Positions 24,450 to 37,180 of a stretch of DNA of 64,000 nt are shown here, one piece after another (position 1 is the stretch's first letter; the number at the start of each line of letters is the position of its first letter). This DNA comes from Sclerodactyla briareus (Eukaryota; Echinodermata; Holothuroidea; Dendrochirotida; Sclerodactylidae): the NCBI GenBank assembly GCA_026419785.1, contig JAODTK010005748.1, forward strand, positions 248,001-312,000, read 5' to 3'. Below the pieces are notes generated by a model, which was given only the letters and a program-made list of their open reading frames with translations, was not told the DNA's origin and did no database searches. Position numbers and translations under genes: made by a program.

Positions 24450-25330
24450 CATTTAGAGTCGTTGAATTCCTTCCCCAGTTTTTTCACCAGTTTTTGAGGT
24501 TGTTAAGATCTTCCTGGAGCTAGGCTTCATCATGGAGTGAATGGATTTGTAGACCATGCCATCATCCAGCGAATGTCCATAGTTGGTTTTTTTGTGTTGA
24601 CACAGTCGGCAATATTGCATTATAAATAGGATGACAATGGTGTCCTTGACAGTGCCTTGTGGAACGCCGCTGAGAACCGGGTTCCAAGGTGAAGATTTTC
24701 CATTCACGATTACTCACTGGAGGCGTTATGAGGAAGGAAACTGGATCCATGCAGGTTTCTGTTGCGTATGCCATACCGCGTCTAGTTTCAGTAGTTAGAC
24801 GACGGTGCGGACACTACATGCAAATGCTTCTTTACTCAAATCCAGAATAGCTAGGACTGTAGTCACATTGGCATGGTAGTTCTTTGTTAGGTCATGGAAG
24901 GTGCTAATGATTGAGTTTCGCTGAATCGATTTTTTTCCCTGAACTGCCATTTGTGCGTCCGATAAAATGTTATGTTCGCCTCATCTGCTCGCATCAGTTG
25001 GCTGTCAATTATGTGTTCCATGCTCTTACAACTAACACACGTCAAGGCGATAGGTCTGTAGTTACTTGGGTCTGATTTAGCACCTTCTTGAAAATGGGAT
25101 CAATGTTAGCCGGTTTCTTCCTCCAATCTTCGGGAGTTCACCTCCTATCCAGACTTTGTGGAAGCATATAAGTTAGGTACTGGTGGGCCATTCAGCAGCG
25201 GGCAGTTTTGAGAGCGATGTTGGGGTGGTTTTCTGGTCCTGAGGCTTGTCTGTTTTATAAGGGCGTTCAGGTAATTTTTGCCACAATTCGACTCCCTCTA
25301 TGAAATCGTAATTGCAGTAGTCAGGTACTG
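24450..25330 (-). pseudogene. Reverse transcriptase domain of the minus-strand LINE
   Basis: Upstream of NYRPIALT the minus strand reads IDPIFKKGAKSDPS, the usual entry to the fingers domain, and LPEDWRK-like residues. Motif A is degraded to AILDLSKEAF near 24,810-24,840, keeping the first Asp. Motif B SGVPQGT is intact. Motif C reads SLDD where FADD or YADD is usual; a base gain or loss nearby could account for the Leu. The domain is inactive as written. Confidence 0.75.
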
Positions 25331-26019
25331 TGCATAGAGGTAATGAGGTATTGGGTGTCCCGTGTAGAACGAAGGCGGACTCTCTGGGGGGGGGGTGCGA
25401 TGTTTCAGCCAGTATTTCATGCGGCCTTTACCCCTGGTCATCCAGTAGCGTTTTGTTGTCGATTGTCAGGTCTGGCATTGCCTTCATTATCCCTTCTCTT
25501 CCTGGATTTTTATGATTTCCCTTGTTTTTTTGTTTTTTTTGTTTTCTCCAGAATTTTCCCGGGATCAGGGGGGGACGGTGACAGTCTGCAATAAGTCTCG
25601 TCTGGCCTTCGCTTCAGCTCTTGCTACTACCTCAGCGGATTGTCTGAACGATCGCTAGGTTTTGGCTTACCATGATTTCGGGCTTTGATGTAATAGCGTT
25701 CCTTCTTCCCTTCTACCCAGCTGTCTACTGGCGTTGGGTGAACGCACGGTGGAAGGTTCCTACTTCTCTGCATAAGTTAGATTGGGACCTGCTGTTCACT
25801 AAAAATTTAGTGGATAGTGTCTCTAATAGGGATCCATTTATACATCAAGAGATTCTCGCTCGTGGGTTGGTTTTTGTAGGAAATTTGTTTGCAAACTCAT
25901 GGCAGTTGTGGTTTTTGGTACCCATCCTCATTCCCTTTTTTCCAGCAGAAAATCTTCCTTGGGGGTTTTGTCGGTGGAGGATACAGTGTTTATGTCTGAG
26001 AGTGGAGTACACGGGAAAA

Positions 26020-26700
26020 CATCGTTCACTAGGGAGTCCGGTAGTAAGGCACAGGTCTAAAATGTTTTGGGCTCCATTTACGACACTTCTGTGTGTGGGG
26101 AATGTGACTACTTGTGTTCCATACTATTATATCTTCGGCGATTTTGCGGATCTTGGTTTGCAATGTCTGTAAATATCGAACGGGAGTCCATGACATATTG
26201 GGAACATGAATGTCTCCCCTAAATGATGTAGGGGACCTACTTTCTTGTCTGATCATGTTTGAAGGCTATTGTTCAAGAGATCGATGATCGTCTTTTTCCT
26301 CGGTAGGGGGTCTGTAGTAGCTACAAAAGAAGTGCTCTCCGTACTCATTTAGGGCACCTGGCACCATGCCTGTCACACTGTTATCGTGGCCTAGGTCAGG
26401 TCTTTCGATACATGGGATGTCCTCCTGATGGCATGAAGACGCCACTGAAAAGCTCCATTTTTACCTGCGTTCTGCTGGGTGGGGGGTCGCTGTGGTCTGA
26501 TGCCTGATGACTGGTGGGGAATACACTTCGACGGTGGCTACTACTTTTGTCAAGCCAAGGATTCCGTGCCAAAGACAATGTTCAGGGTGAGTTGATTTCC
26601 ACAAAAAAAACGGGGGGTTGGGAACTCGCATGGTTTGTGTCCTTGATTCTTTGGAAAGGTTATTACGTCGCTATATATTTAGCTTTTTCCTTGTGGATTT
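26020..26700 (-). pseudogene. Endonuclease domain of the minus-strand LINE
   Basis: The minus strand gives a catalytic-Glu region (GTES|WLDKS, one base out of frame), a Tyr-Tyr/Pro-Pro stretch near 26,310, GDIHVPNMSW, and NILDLCLTTGLPS followed by a degraded Ser-Asp-His end near 26,000. This is the order of an APE-type LINE endonuclease. Sequence before about 26,700 no longer matches. Confidence 0.7.
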
Positions 26701-27329
26701 CGGTTTGGTTTGATTGGTCTCTTGTGACGTTGAGGGGGAACCATTTTTCCTCAAGTCCCGGGGCTGTCTGTTGTCGCCCTGCTTTGGTGTTAAGACTGTC
26801 TCGAATGTTCAATGGGGGGTATAGACAGCCGGGTCAAAACCATTTTTCGCTGGTCAGTTTATTTGGTAGAAGTCTATGATCTATTGGAAACGTCCGAACA
26901 TTTGATATGGGCCCCAATTCCACACCCTCGTCACAAAGATTGCTTTGTCCTTGTTTTTTACGCTAGGTTGCACATACTACAGGGTTACCTAGGTTCCTTC
27001 CATGTGAAAAATGGGTATTGGCCGCAGGCATTAGCTCGATATGTCACAGCTGGCCGGCTTGTGAGAAGTACTGTAGCATATCATCCCCTGAGCTGAAAAT
27101 TACATCAAAATGTTCTATACATGTTCATAAAACGTAAAGTGGAAAAACAAATTTCAAGGTTTAACGTAGGATGGACATAAAAACCGAAGATTAAAAGGGT
27201 TCAAAAATTAGCTACAGAGACGGAGCTCCTAAAAACACACAGTCGCTCGTCCTCGCGCGGGAAGTTCCAACTATCACGTCCTGTTGATAGTTTCAATATT
27301 GACTAGCTAGTGTATGATAGCTTTAACTG

Positions 27330-29400
27330 CCACTTCAATATATCCCCATGATTAGCGCGGAGAGTTAGAGAATCATGCGAGGGTATTTTTAAAGTGAAAA
27401 TGAGTCGCTCGTAGCGTTACCTGAATATGAATTCTGTGTGCAAGGTTTCCTGGAGTGACGGGTTGCAGTTGAGATGTTTATAAAAAATATTCTGCAAAAT
27501 TAAACTTTTCGTTGTTATGTTTCTTAAATTCCGGTTATGTTATTGGAAAGATGTCCCATGAACAGGGCAGAGGTATGGCATGTACTTTAATTTTCCAAGG
27601 AAGGAAAAACCACTAAAGTATATTACCAATTGGAGGCGCAAAATCCATTGTTGAATTGTTGACTACAAAATAGCTGCCTCATGTGCTTGTTGCCAAAGGA
27701 AAAGTGCCCGGTATTATATCAGCTTCTGATCGGACGGAATGTCACTTAAAAAGCAGTCATAATATAGGGCTGGGTAATCTCTGCGGCTGGCATAAATTCT
27801 AGATAACCTTAGGCTATGGCAGTCTGCAATAACCATAGCCGGTTAATATTCTTTTCATTGATTTCGAGGAGGCCTTTGATAGTGTAAACCGGGACTCCTT
27901 ACATCATGTATTGTATTCTTTTAAATTTCGGTGATGACGTTCATTTCGCTGGGTTTAAAGGCGTCGCTATACTCAATAGCTCCGCCCTGTGTTCTTGAAC
28001 AATCGGATTCTCCTGGCTTTTTTCGATTGAACAAGGGGATGCGGCCCAAGCTGCCCCTGAGCCCCATATTTATTTGTTTATTGTTTGCAGAATTTTAGGC
28101 CATTGAAGGCGTACGCTCGTATTTTCAAGGGTTCACCTGTTGAAGATGTTACATAAAGCTACCAATGTATGCAGATGTCACGACAGTTTCCTTGGACAAT
28201 GACGACCAATCGTTAAAAGGGGTTATTCCAATTTTTGAGGATTTAGGTATTATGCTGGATTGAAAGTCAATTATAATAAATCAATTCTATTTCCATGGGG
28301 GTCACTCTTCCGCATTTACAACTACCTGCTCGGTATAACATATCTATTACTCACGGGGCCCTATTAGGGCCATCGGTGTCACATTTACAAATGATAGGGA
28401 TGATCTTTTTCCTTTGAATTATCTGCCAAAGTTTTTCTCCGACTTCAGCCTTTTGAATATGTGGCTTCACGAGACCTTACTAGTATCGGTAACATTACAA
28501 TAGTGAAAAGTGTCACAACTAGTGTTCCTATTTTCAGTGTTACCTAATTCCCCAGAATCCTTTTTGAGGGAACTAAATAGCTCGCTGTTTAAATTTATTT
28601 TGGAATGGGAAAAAGGAATGATAATTAAACGATTGTATTTAACCAGTCACCAATCAGTCGAAGGTGGCCTTATATGTGTTTATTTGTTTTTGATTTTATA
28701 AAAAGTAACAAAATTGCTTGGTTAAGAGGTACACTGATCATACTGAGGGAATTGGAAGATACTTTTTGACTACCTATTTTTTGAAAAGTGTAGGCAAACA
28801 ATTTATATTCATGATGCAATTTCAGGGGGAAAATCTAACTGACCAAAATTTTAAAATGAATTTATTTTTATAATTGCTGTTATGCATGGAGTGATCCTAC
28901 TTTCGAAAACAACTGCAAATACTTTGCTCAGTTTCCTGGAACCATAGTCGTATTAGATCAATGGACACGTAATCTGGTATAGAGGTGCTACAATTCAATA
29001 TCTTCTATGTTAGGGATTTGTTTTAAAACGAGGCTTGCAGACACACTCCAGTATAATGAGCTTATGCTAATTCCACGGTCCAAATTTCACATTCATCAAG
29101 TTAAACGGCTTACTACATGCGATCCAGTTGCCTGCGACCTGTCCCCGGCCTTATATGGGATTACCCACTCATCCGTCTATCTAAGCCAAGACATAATGCT
29201 TTCTCAGGTGTTAAATAAAAGTAAAATCTGTAGTTACAACTTCTAAAATTCTCGCTTGGTCCAAGATTTTGTGTCATGTAATAGTATAAGAGCACTAAAG
29301 TTCGTTTCTTTCTTCCAGTACAATTTACCATAGGATTATTCCTACGAACCATTTTCTCAGTGAAATAAACGTTATAAACAACCCCGTTTGCATTTGGCTT
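27330..29400 (+). mobile_element. Tx1/L1-like LINE remnant (reverse transcriptase to C-terminus), first copy
   Basis: A plus-strand ORF2 remnant can be followed from about 27,330. Words include GYVIGKMSHEQGRG (near 27,530), NWR..LLN..DYKIAA (near 27,630-27,680), LFIDFEEAFDSVNRDSL (27,851-27,901, motif A), a degraded Gly-Cys-Pro-Leu-Ser-Pro-Tyr motif B near 28,050, YADV at 28,168-28,179 in place of YADD, and VNYNKSI near 28,270. The open stretch 28,510-28,701 contains SVLPNSPESFLRELNSS. This architecture, with DFEKAFDSV-type motif A and the long C-terminal region, is typical of Tx1/L1-like elements, unlike the CR1-like ones nearby. No endonuclease was found upstream. Confidence 0.78.
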
Positions 29401-30689
29401 TGAATTGAGAGAAGAAACATGAGAACCATTATTTTGGCATTGCGGGACGAGGGATTATCTGGGACAGACTTTTTTCTAGCTCGTTAGGTCGAAAGGTTAT
29501 GTTAATTTGACAAATTTTGTCTCGGCATAACGAGACGAGATGCATGGTTTTAGCATTGCAGTATTCGGTTGTAAAGTTTTGATATTTTTAATTGTAGAGT
29601 GAACAAGCAATTCCAATTACGAAACGCTTAAATATAAACTTAAGTTTTCCTAGATTTGGAAGTGCTATTTTAAAGAAGAAACAAAAGAGTACCATGACAT
29701 CCAGAGACTGAGCAATCTCTCCAATAAATATATAATATGGATATTCATTGAACACATTTACCGTTTACGTACAATTGTTGATGATATTATGTTATATTAT
29801 AGCAGATGATTAATGTATGTAGCCTCATGTTCGGAAGATCGAGTAGAAAGGGCAATAAAAAAAATATATGTACGGAGGAATTCAATGCAGTCCGTTGGCG
29901 TGTGTATGTGTATGGACGGACCTATAGGCAGATATTAGTATAGGAAAACCGCAAGCATCAATACAGATGCACATAAGTACGTAGATTATCATATGAAGAG
30001 GAAAAGACTCTGTTGTTTCCGGTCGTTCGATGTCAGATGAGGCCCGGATACTAGAAGGAAAGTTTGTGAGCATGGAGATTACAAGATCGATCAGCTTCAA
30101 AATAGGAACGACTGATTGCATGGAAACACATATAAAGGGAAGATCCTTATTGTTGTCGGTCCCAGTTCAAGGGTTAAGTCGAGGTCAGGAGGAGTTAGGA
30201 CGAACATACTGTAAGCACGAGATCTCAGATATCAATTAGTTCAATTAGCATGGCAAACACAATGAGAAAACCTGCAAGCACAATAGAAGACGACTATAAA
30301 CGTTACGAGTAACTCAGACATGTAGGTTCCAGAAATGGACGGTAGACCCCTATAATGTCTTTAACTAGCGTCATTTGGGGTCAGCTAGCTATGAGCCAAC
30401 TCGTGGAAATTTTGCTGAACGCTAGTCAGAGAACGTAGGAGTAGGAATATAATCGAGTTTGAATTAGGCAGGTAGAATGCGGAAAAAATGAGACAAACCC
30501 AATTATTTTGGGAGTCAGTTCAAAGGTATTGAAAAAGAGGTTCAAATTCTCGAAAAAGGCTGAAGTCAATGGCCCACTCCACTACTCCCAAATGTGGCAA
30601 TAATCACTATGTACAGAAGAATTGTCGGATACAGTTACTAGTGTGAATGGGAATTAATTCACAAACATAAACGCGTTTACGATGTTGTA
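29401..30689. other. Unassigned region
   Basis: AT-rich sequence between the Tx1/L1-like remnant and the second CR1-like LINE. Short frames near 29,882-30,239 occur on both strands and are not recognised. The region may hold decayed 5' parts of the following LINE, but no endonuclease words were found. Confidence 0.3.
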
Positions 30690-32021
30690 CCCACCATCTG
30701 TACCCTTACTATCAAAGTGCGTACCGACAACATCACAGCTGCGAGACTGCCATTGTCCGAGTGTTCGACGACTTATTGTTGGTATTGAAAGCAAGAAGGA
30801 CGCAGTGCTGTTCTTCTGGACCTAAGTGCGGCGTTCGATTACCCTCGATAATGACACCTCACCCAAACGACTCAAACATCCGATATGGTTATCAATGGAA
30901 GCGCTCTTAATGGTCCGAGCCCCTACTTACAAGGTCGACAGCAAGTTATACGGATGGAGACACCCTATCCTAACCACGAGACCTACTGAGTGGGTCCCTT
31001 CAAGGGTCAGTTGTAGGACCTCAGATTTTCAGCCTGTATGTGGCTCCCATCGAGGATCGTCAAAAGCCAACAGGTGCATGGTATGTACTACGCAGACGAC
31101 ACTCAACTTTACGTAAGCCTTGACCCACAATGACATGATGACTCTATCCAGCAGCTTAAATGTGCATAAAGACATTTAAAAGCTGGACAATGGGAAAAGA
31201 TTAGCCCTAAACGACAAAGTAAAACCGAAGCAGCCTCATGTGTCATCGCGGTTTCCGAAGCTCCGCCTGTTTCCTACATCCCTGTTGGGGACTTGTACTG
31301 TCGAGGAACGTGCCCAAAGCTAAAGATCGGGGGGTATTGTTGATGTGCAACCTTCTCTTACCCCGCATGTAATAACGTCTGTGTCGCATCTTTGGCATCA
31401 GAAAGATGGTCAAATCCGTATATCTAGACCGTGTAGCACCGAGGGATGTTCATGCTTTGTTAGTCTCAGCAAATTTCTTTATGTTCTCCGAAAAGTTTCG
31501 TTGGACAAATTCAGCGAGTTCAAAACACAAGATGCTCGACTTCACCTTAAGTAAGAAAGGGTCAGCATACGCATCTATCCTGGAAAAACTTCACTGGTAC
31601 CCAGCTAGCGGAACGGATCCAATATAAAATTGCTGCTTTCAATATACGTCGCTGGTTGGTCTGGGCTCCAAGTTACCTATGTGATCTAGATCTCCATTCA
31701 AGAAACACACTCAGGCAAACGCATCCGTCGGGTTAATATAAACCAGTGAGATCCGTCACATTGGAGAGGGTCCTTCGCCAATGCGCTCCAACACTATGGA
31801 ATCGACTACCAAAACCAGTGAGGACTCCAAGTCGCTGGGACTGGAGTAATCTTGAGACGTATCTTTTTAATTATTAGCCTTGCTGCTGTTTGGTTTGTGT
31901 TCAGCGCATTGGGGTCTTCTCGACGGATGCGCTATATAGAATGCTCTATTATTATATTATTATTATTATATATTATATTATATTATTATTATTATTATAT
32001 TATTATTATTTTATTATTATT
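30690..32021 (+). mobile_element. CR1/L2-like LINE, second copy, 5'-truncated with ATT tail
   Basis: The plus strand reads QSAYRQHHSCETAIVRVFDD near 30,710-30,770 and LLDLSAAFD at 30,813-30,839 (motif A). A motif B remnant (Gly-Ser-Val-Val-Gly-Pro-Gln) lies near 31,000, then YYADDTQLYVSL with YADD at 31,089-31,100. The C-terminal region follows with LEKLHWYPA (near 31,580). A 3' UTR with a GCGC...TATATAGAATGC-like word leads directly into an ATT tail. It differs enough from the LINE at 2.5 kb to be another family of the same broad group. It is 5'-truncated, as is usual for LINE insertions, and has several frame changes. Confidence 0.82.
31947..32021 (+). repeat. ATT microsatellite, 3' tail of the LINE
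   Basis: Interrupted (ATT)n immediately following the LINE 3' end. It matches the arrangement at 5,537 and supports tail-mediated origin. Confidence 0.8.
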
Positions 32022-33479
32022 ACAAATTTCGTTGCTCATCATCATCGAAATCCAGAAGATACTAAATACTTTCCACTTTTAAATAGGGCGTGTGAATCGT
32101 CGGGAAGACAGGGGGATACGTTTTCTATGCCCTTGGGTGCCCTGACGAAACTTGACTCGATCTCGCGCAGGGGTAGTCGTGACTGTGGGCTATGCTTCCC
32201 GACAGTTCTTTGGATGGGGTCACGCATTGGGCTTATTTACCAATTTAGACGACCCTATGCATAAACGATATGAAAGCCTGAAAAGCCAGTAAACGTCAGG
32301 TCAGTCAAGTAATTTTCAAATTTTCAACCCATGACTTGTCGTTTACTGATGTCCACATAATTTTCACGCCTGTGATATTGATAAAGTATGGATTCGCATT
32401 GCCCCAACGGACCTCGAATTGTGAAAGAGACCGTAAAAAACTTCACGGCGTGAACTCGACGTACGTAGGTAGTACAATACTGTAGCAACAACATTTTAGC
32501 TCATAGTATCCATGCTTTCTGATTTTGCAGTGATACCCCACCTTCCTCTAAGAAAAAAAAACCTCGAGATTGAAAGGAACAAATCACTGCTACCGAAACT
32601 ACACAGCAGACAGACGTTCCAGTGAAAACAAGTAGCAATTTAGAGGGCTATTTTAGCGACACCTCGGCCAGCGTACAAGGATCTACATTTTAAGTATTAA
32701 CCATTGTAGATTAGATGGGTACACGACTATCGCTGTGCCTACGTGGTGTCGGACAATGTTGGCACATACAGGAAAACCGGGTACACAGACCTGAAAATGT
32801 CCTGAGCGCCCTCATTAAAAGAGGAGGGTTTTAAAATCTGTCTTCTGAATCTGAATGTACATCCAGTGTCTAGAAACGATTCCTCCCTTCCACTGCCCGT
32901 TTACCTGCCGCGATGACCACCCCTCTCACATCGTACCCAAATGAGGCTCTTGAGAGAATGACGAGTTCGGGAATGGTAAGGTCTAGGACCCCTAAAAGAT
33001 CTCGCATTTCCCAAGTTCATGTATGTGTACAGTGGTTCAGGTTGTACTGTCTCTCCTGGAATTTGGTTCCATTTTTCGCAGTTCCTGTTAAAGTAAGAAT
33101 TCCCCACTTCCACTTCTTCTGGGCCGATCTTCTGGAATTTTGTCTGGTTCGACTATGTATACGACCACATTTGGGTTGTCGGTATTACTGGTACTCCTCC
33201 TTTGTCTTCTTGGTGTTATATTATAATAACGTTATAATAATCTTTTTGGACTGACGATGTTTCCATTTTAAAATCATCTATAATGAATCATTCTTCTCCT
33301 GCTTCATAGGATTTATTTCTCATTCCTGGTATCAATTTTGTCATATGACTCTGTGAATAAAACAATTGACGAAATTTTGAATATCTTAACTGATTATTAT
33401 CAGACTCCTTATATACCCGTGAGACTTGTGATCATGGGATCATTTGCCAATATCTTGCAATGGGACGAATGAATCGCGG
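32022..33479. other. Unassigned region
   Basis: No gene recognised. A minus-strand frame at 32,901-33,113 and its plus-strand counterpart have no familiar motif. The last ~150 bp (from about 33,360, Asp-Glu-Ile-Leu-Asn-Ile-Leu-like) may already belong to the linker of the Tx1/L1-like remnant that follows. Confidence 0.3.
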
Positions 33480-35450
33480 TAGTTTGTGGTGGCAACCTTA
33501 ACTATGAGAGATGCTCTGATGCCCTGGAATTCTTTAGTATGGGAAAGTGTCCCGGTAAGTGCGCCTAATCTGCTGAATTTCATAAACACTTTTGCCAATC
33601 ATGGTGAACTAGTATTGAACTCCTTAGATTATGCCCTATTGAAGATTCCCATTTGTCGAATAGCAAGGTCGCGGGATAAATATTTTGATTCCTACGCCTG
33701 GAAAAGATCATGCTCGAGTTGAAAATTACCGTCCGATATCCTCATTGAATATCGATTATAAGATTGTCGGCAAAAGCACTGGCAACTAGTATTAAACATT
33801 TAATTACTTCTTCGACTAATCCAAGTCAAACGTATTAATAAAACATATTATTGGTGAGAATATCCGCTTCATTTCAGATTGTATCAATATTGTTGTGATA
33901 ATGACATCCCTGGTTCTTTCTGCTTGTTGATTTCGAGAAAGCTTTCGACCGTTTAGAGTGCCTTCATTTTTGAATGCCTCAACTTTTATAATTTTGATGA
34001 GAGTTTTCGTGGATGGGCGAGAACCTGTATTCAAACTCCGCGGCCTGTATCGGTCACTCATCTTGTTTTGTGTTTAAATCACGACACCGAAATCACGCGA
34101 GGTGTAAGACAGGGATTCCCTCAGTCCGTATAATTTCCATAGTTTTGTGGCGGAGATACCGGTTCAATATTCAAATAACCATTTCCCATTTTATAAACGG
34201 ACTTTCGAAATATTAGAATTTTGCAGTATGCTGACGATACAGCAATTTGTTTATTAGACGGTACTACCAGCGTAAGTTGACATATTCCCGGCTTAAAGGC
34301 AATCTTCCGGGTAGAAAGTTAACATCCAAAAAACTAAAATTTACCCATGGGGCCCTTTTTTGTGCAGAGAAACCAGTTTATGTTTGATCGAATCTAAATT
34401 TTACTTGGACCCTTGGTCCAGTTAAAATGTTAGGTATCACTTTCGACCTTGTTAGGGATAATGCTTCCATCTCAATTATAACTCCCTAAATTAATCTCGA
34501 AAAGTGATTAAATTTGTGGTCTATCAACGGAGGTAAAGCTTTGTCGAATACTAATTGTAAAGACTGTTGGTCTATCTCAGCTTGTGTTCCTTCTTCAAGT
34601 GTTACCAGATCCTCCGCTAAAATTTAGAAGGGAAGTGATTCACTTATTTTCCGCTTCACTTGGGCAGGACGACCAGATAGATTAAACGTTAAGACTTTAA
34701 TCGGCTGGTAGAGGACGAGGTTTGAGAGCTACGCATATTATGTCTTTGGTCTACAGCCTTAGTGCAGATGGGTTTAGAGGTATACAAATAATGTTAAAAA
34801 AGCCGATTGGAAGTTGTTTTAATCGCATTTGAAGAAAATATGGAAGAACTGTTGTCAAATGTAATTACTGAATTGGGGACCTTTATATACATTGCTCCTG
34901 AAGGACGTATGCCGGAGCTTGGCCTGAAAATTTTGGGAAATGAATTATATGGATAATTCGAGCTTGAAAATTAATCATAAGACGTTTCTTCTTCTCCCAA
35001 TTTGATGTAGTACAACGAGGAGGGTGTATTAGGGTAGGTGATTTGGTAGACGATAATAACCGTATTTTAACATTGTCGGCTTTCGAAGCGAAATTTGTCA
35101 TTGGTTTCCCCCATTCACCCTTTTATACGGGCATATTATCTGCCATTCCGAGGCACTGAAACAAAAACTTGGCAGTTGTGAATATTGATGTAAACGACAA
35201 CGAATATTCCCTGTTCCTAACTTTTCCCGTTTCAGTCCTATATTCTTTGATTCGTTCCCTAATTGTTACCCCCAGTTGCAATTGGCAAAATGGAGTATAT
35301 TCCTTCCGGTTTATTAATTTACGATGGCAGCATATTTTTCGTACCCCCTTTAATTCTGGCAGACAGAAGAGTAAAAACATGTTACTCTCATCATCGGTTT
35401 TTACACCGAATTCTTGGACGAATTTTCACTCATCGTAATGAATATTAAGG
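33480..35450 (+). mobile_element. Tx1/L1-like LINE remnant, second copy
   Basis: The plus strand contains ALEFFSMGKCPG (near 33,515) and a 29-codon open stretch from about 33,685 that includes KDHARVENYRPISSLN. IIGENIRFISD follows near 33,850, a frameshifted FEKAFDRLE-like motif A near 33,935-33,960, Gly-Val-Arg-Gln-Gly near 34,100, and YADDTAICL with YADD at 34,227-34,238. KMLGITFDL follows near 34,420 and a weaker C-terminal region to about 35,450. It is related to the copy at 27.3 kb but retains the YADD Asp pair. No endonuclease domain was recognised upstream. Frames change repeatedly. Confidence 0.75.
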
Positions 35451-35996
35451 AATTTCCTCAATGTACTTTTTTGTGCGGATAGCTTGAACAGTTGCCGACC
35501 ATCGTCCCCATTTTTTATTTTAGCTTTGGGCACAATGCATTGTATTAGGGCAGACCCTTCATTTTTACAAAGAAGTGATAATTTTTTTTGATACAAAATA
35601 AGTTCGAACATCGTGCAATTTTCTTATATCAAGGCTCAAATACTATATATTTAGTAAAAAAAAAAGAATGATGAGTTACTTTTATCAAATGAATTTATGA
35701 AAAAGTTCAAGTTTCTGCTGCAAAATGGAAAAGTACTTGGATAAATCGTACGTACGGAAGAGTAAAATACTATGCAAAGTGTTATCGGCGGTTTGTAAGG
35801 TCGTCGATACTCTTTTCTGGAACCGAATGAATTAATTTCTACATGTTGCCCAGTTGTTTTCTATGGTTTTCAGATGCCCAACGTGCATGAAGTTATATTG
35901 TACCCGAAGAAAAAGAAAGCAGGGACACGCCATGGAATAAAATATGGCATGGAAAAATAATATAATAATTAATTCAAAAAATATTATTCTTATATG
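35451..35996. other. Unassigned region
   Basis: AT-rich DNA after the Tx1/L1-like remnant, with an A11 run near 35,656. It could include the 3' UTR of that element. No tail or target duplication identified. Confidence 0.25.
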
Positions 35997-36099
35997 ATTA
36001 TTATTATGATTATTATTATTATTATATTATCTATTATTATTCTTTATATTCATTCTTATTATTATTATTCTTATTATATATTATTATTATATTATTATC
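35997..36099. repeat. ATT microsatellite
   Basis: About 100 bp of interrupted (ATT)n with scattered C and G substitutions. No LINE 3' end was recognised next to it. Confidence 0.85.
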
Positions 36100-36927
36100 A
36101 TCCCCTTTTTTCTTCACCATCTTGCTTGTTTGGTCATACTACCTTTCTGTAACCTCAGCCCACCTCGGAGTCCTACCCCCGCCCTGGGGGATCGAGCCCT
36201 CCTCTCAGGATGTGGGCACTTCCATGTATCGCTGTCTTTATCAGAGGGAGTGTTCGGTTATGTTGGCCTGGGTGTCGTATAGGCATTTGTTCGAATAGGT
36301 TGTGGGATGTTGCTCCGATGTGCTCCAATCATCAACTGGTACGCCTGCATTTGACATTTTGCCGCCATTTTGTTTTCCCACTTATCTGTATTCGAGCCGG
36401 AGATCTGGTATTATCGGTCTCTCCCGCTCCCTGTTTGATATGTTCGTGTCATTGGGGGAGGGCCGTTAATTTAATTGTTGCCTCGATTCATGTAGCCTTG
36501 TTTACGATCACAATGTCAGGTCGTCTTTCTCCTAACTCTATCGTCGGATCTCGAAGTCCCATAGATTTTGGTGTGTTATCCATTGTGGAGCAGCGTGTTG
36601 GAAGTAGTGTGGGTACTGTCGGTAGTGTTTGCATTGCCCGTGAGTGGATAGCAGATGCCAACGTTGTTATGCTGCACTTTGTACAGTGTGCCGGCGATTT
36701 TGGGACATGCAGTCATGCGTGATTAGTGCCCTCAGGTTCAATCTTCAGACCATTGTTCTGCCTCAGCCACATGTTACGCATTCTCATGGGATGTTACCTC
36801 CCTGATTTATCGTGGGTACTGGCCATGGAGCATTTCTCTTCCATCTATGGGGTATTTCTTCCTTCAAACGCGCATCTCTTATCCGTGATGGGTAGATGTA
36901 GAATTGCTCTGCCACACAACCATTTAT
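36100..36927. other. Unassigned region with a 170-codon open frame
   Basis: A plus-strand frame is open from 36,210 to 36,722, long for this window. The translation is hydrophobic and rich in Cys, Val and Ser, with no domain, signal peptide or splice context that I recognise. It lies between two ATT/CTT microsatellites, so it may be part of an unrecognised repeat. I do not call it a gene. Confidence 0.25.
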
Positions 36928-37180
36928 CCTTCTTCTTCTTTCTTCGTTTCTTCTTCTTTCTTCTTCTTTCTTCTTCTTCTTCTATTTCTTCGCTCTTATT
37001 ATTATTATTAGTATTATTAATATTTCATTAATACTATTATTATTATTATATTATTATTCTATATTATTATTATATTATATTATTATTATTATTAGTAGTA
37101 TATTATTATTATTATTATTATTAGTTATTATTATATATTATTATTATTATTATCATCCATATTATTATTATTAGTATATT
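36928..37180. repeat. CTT microsatellite followed by ATT microsatellite
   Basis: (CTT)n occupies about 36,928-36,990 and passes into interrupted (ATT)n to about 37,180. The direct switch from one trinucleotide to another suggests slippage and point mutation within one original tract. Confidence 0.88.

Larger units (their letters stand above)
23650..26700 (-). mobile_element. CR1/jockey-like LINE on the minus strand, nearly complete ORF2 remnant
   Basis: Reading the minus strand from about 26,700 downward, the order is endonuclease, linker, reverse transcriptase and C-terminal domain. Endonuclease words are GTES and WLDKS near 26,543-26,570 (frames differ by one base), GDIHVPNMSW near 26,200 and NILDLCLTT near 26,060. 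Linker residues such as RYYIKARNHGKP lie near 25,690. The reverse transcriptase carries NYRPIALT (25,040-25,063), SGVPQGT (24,651-24,671) and LDDGMVY (about 24,549-24,570). The C-terminal word VQRRAARFF lies near 24,150-24,185. The start and end are approximate; the 3' end was not defined by a tail. Frame changes are numerous. Confidence 0.82.

Noticed and set aside
36210..36722. 170-codon open frame
   Set aside because: No domain, no signal peptide and no splice context; it lies between two microsatellites and has no support beyond length.
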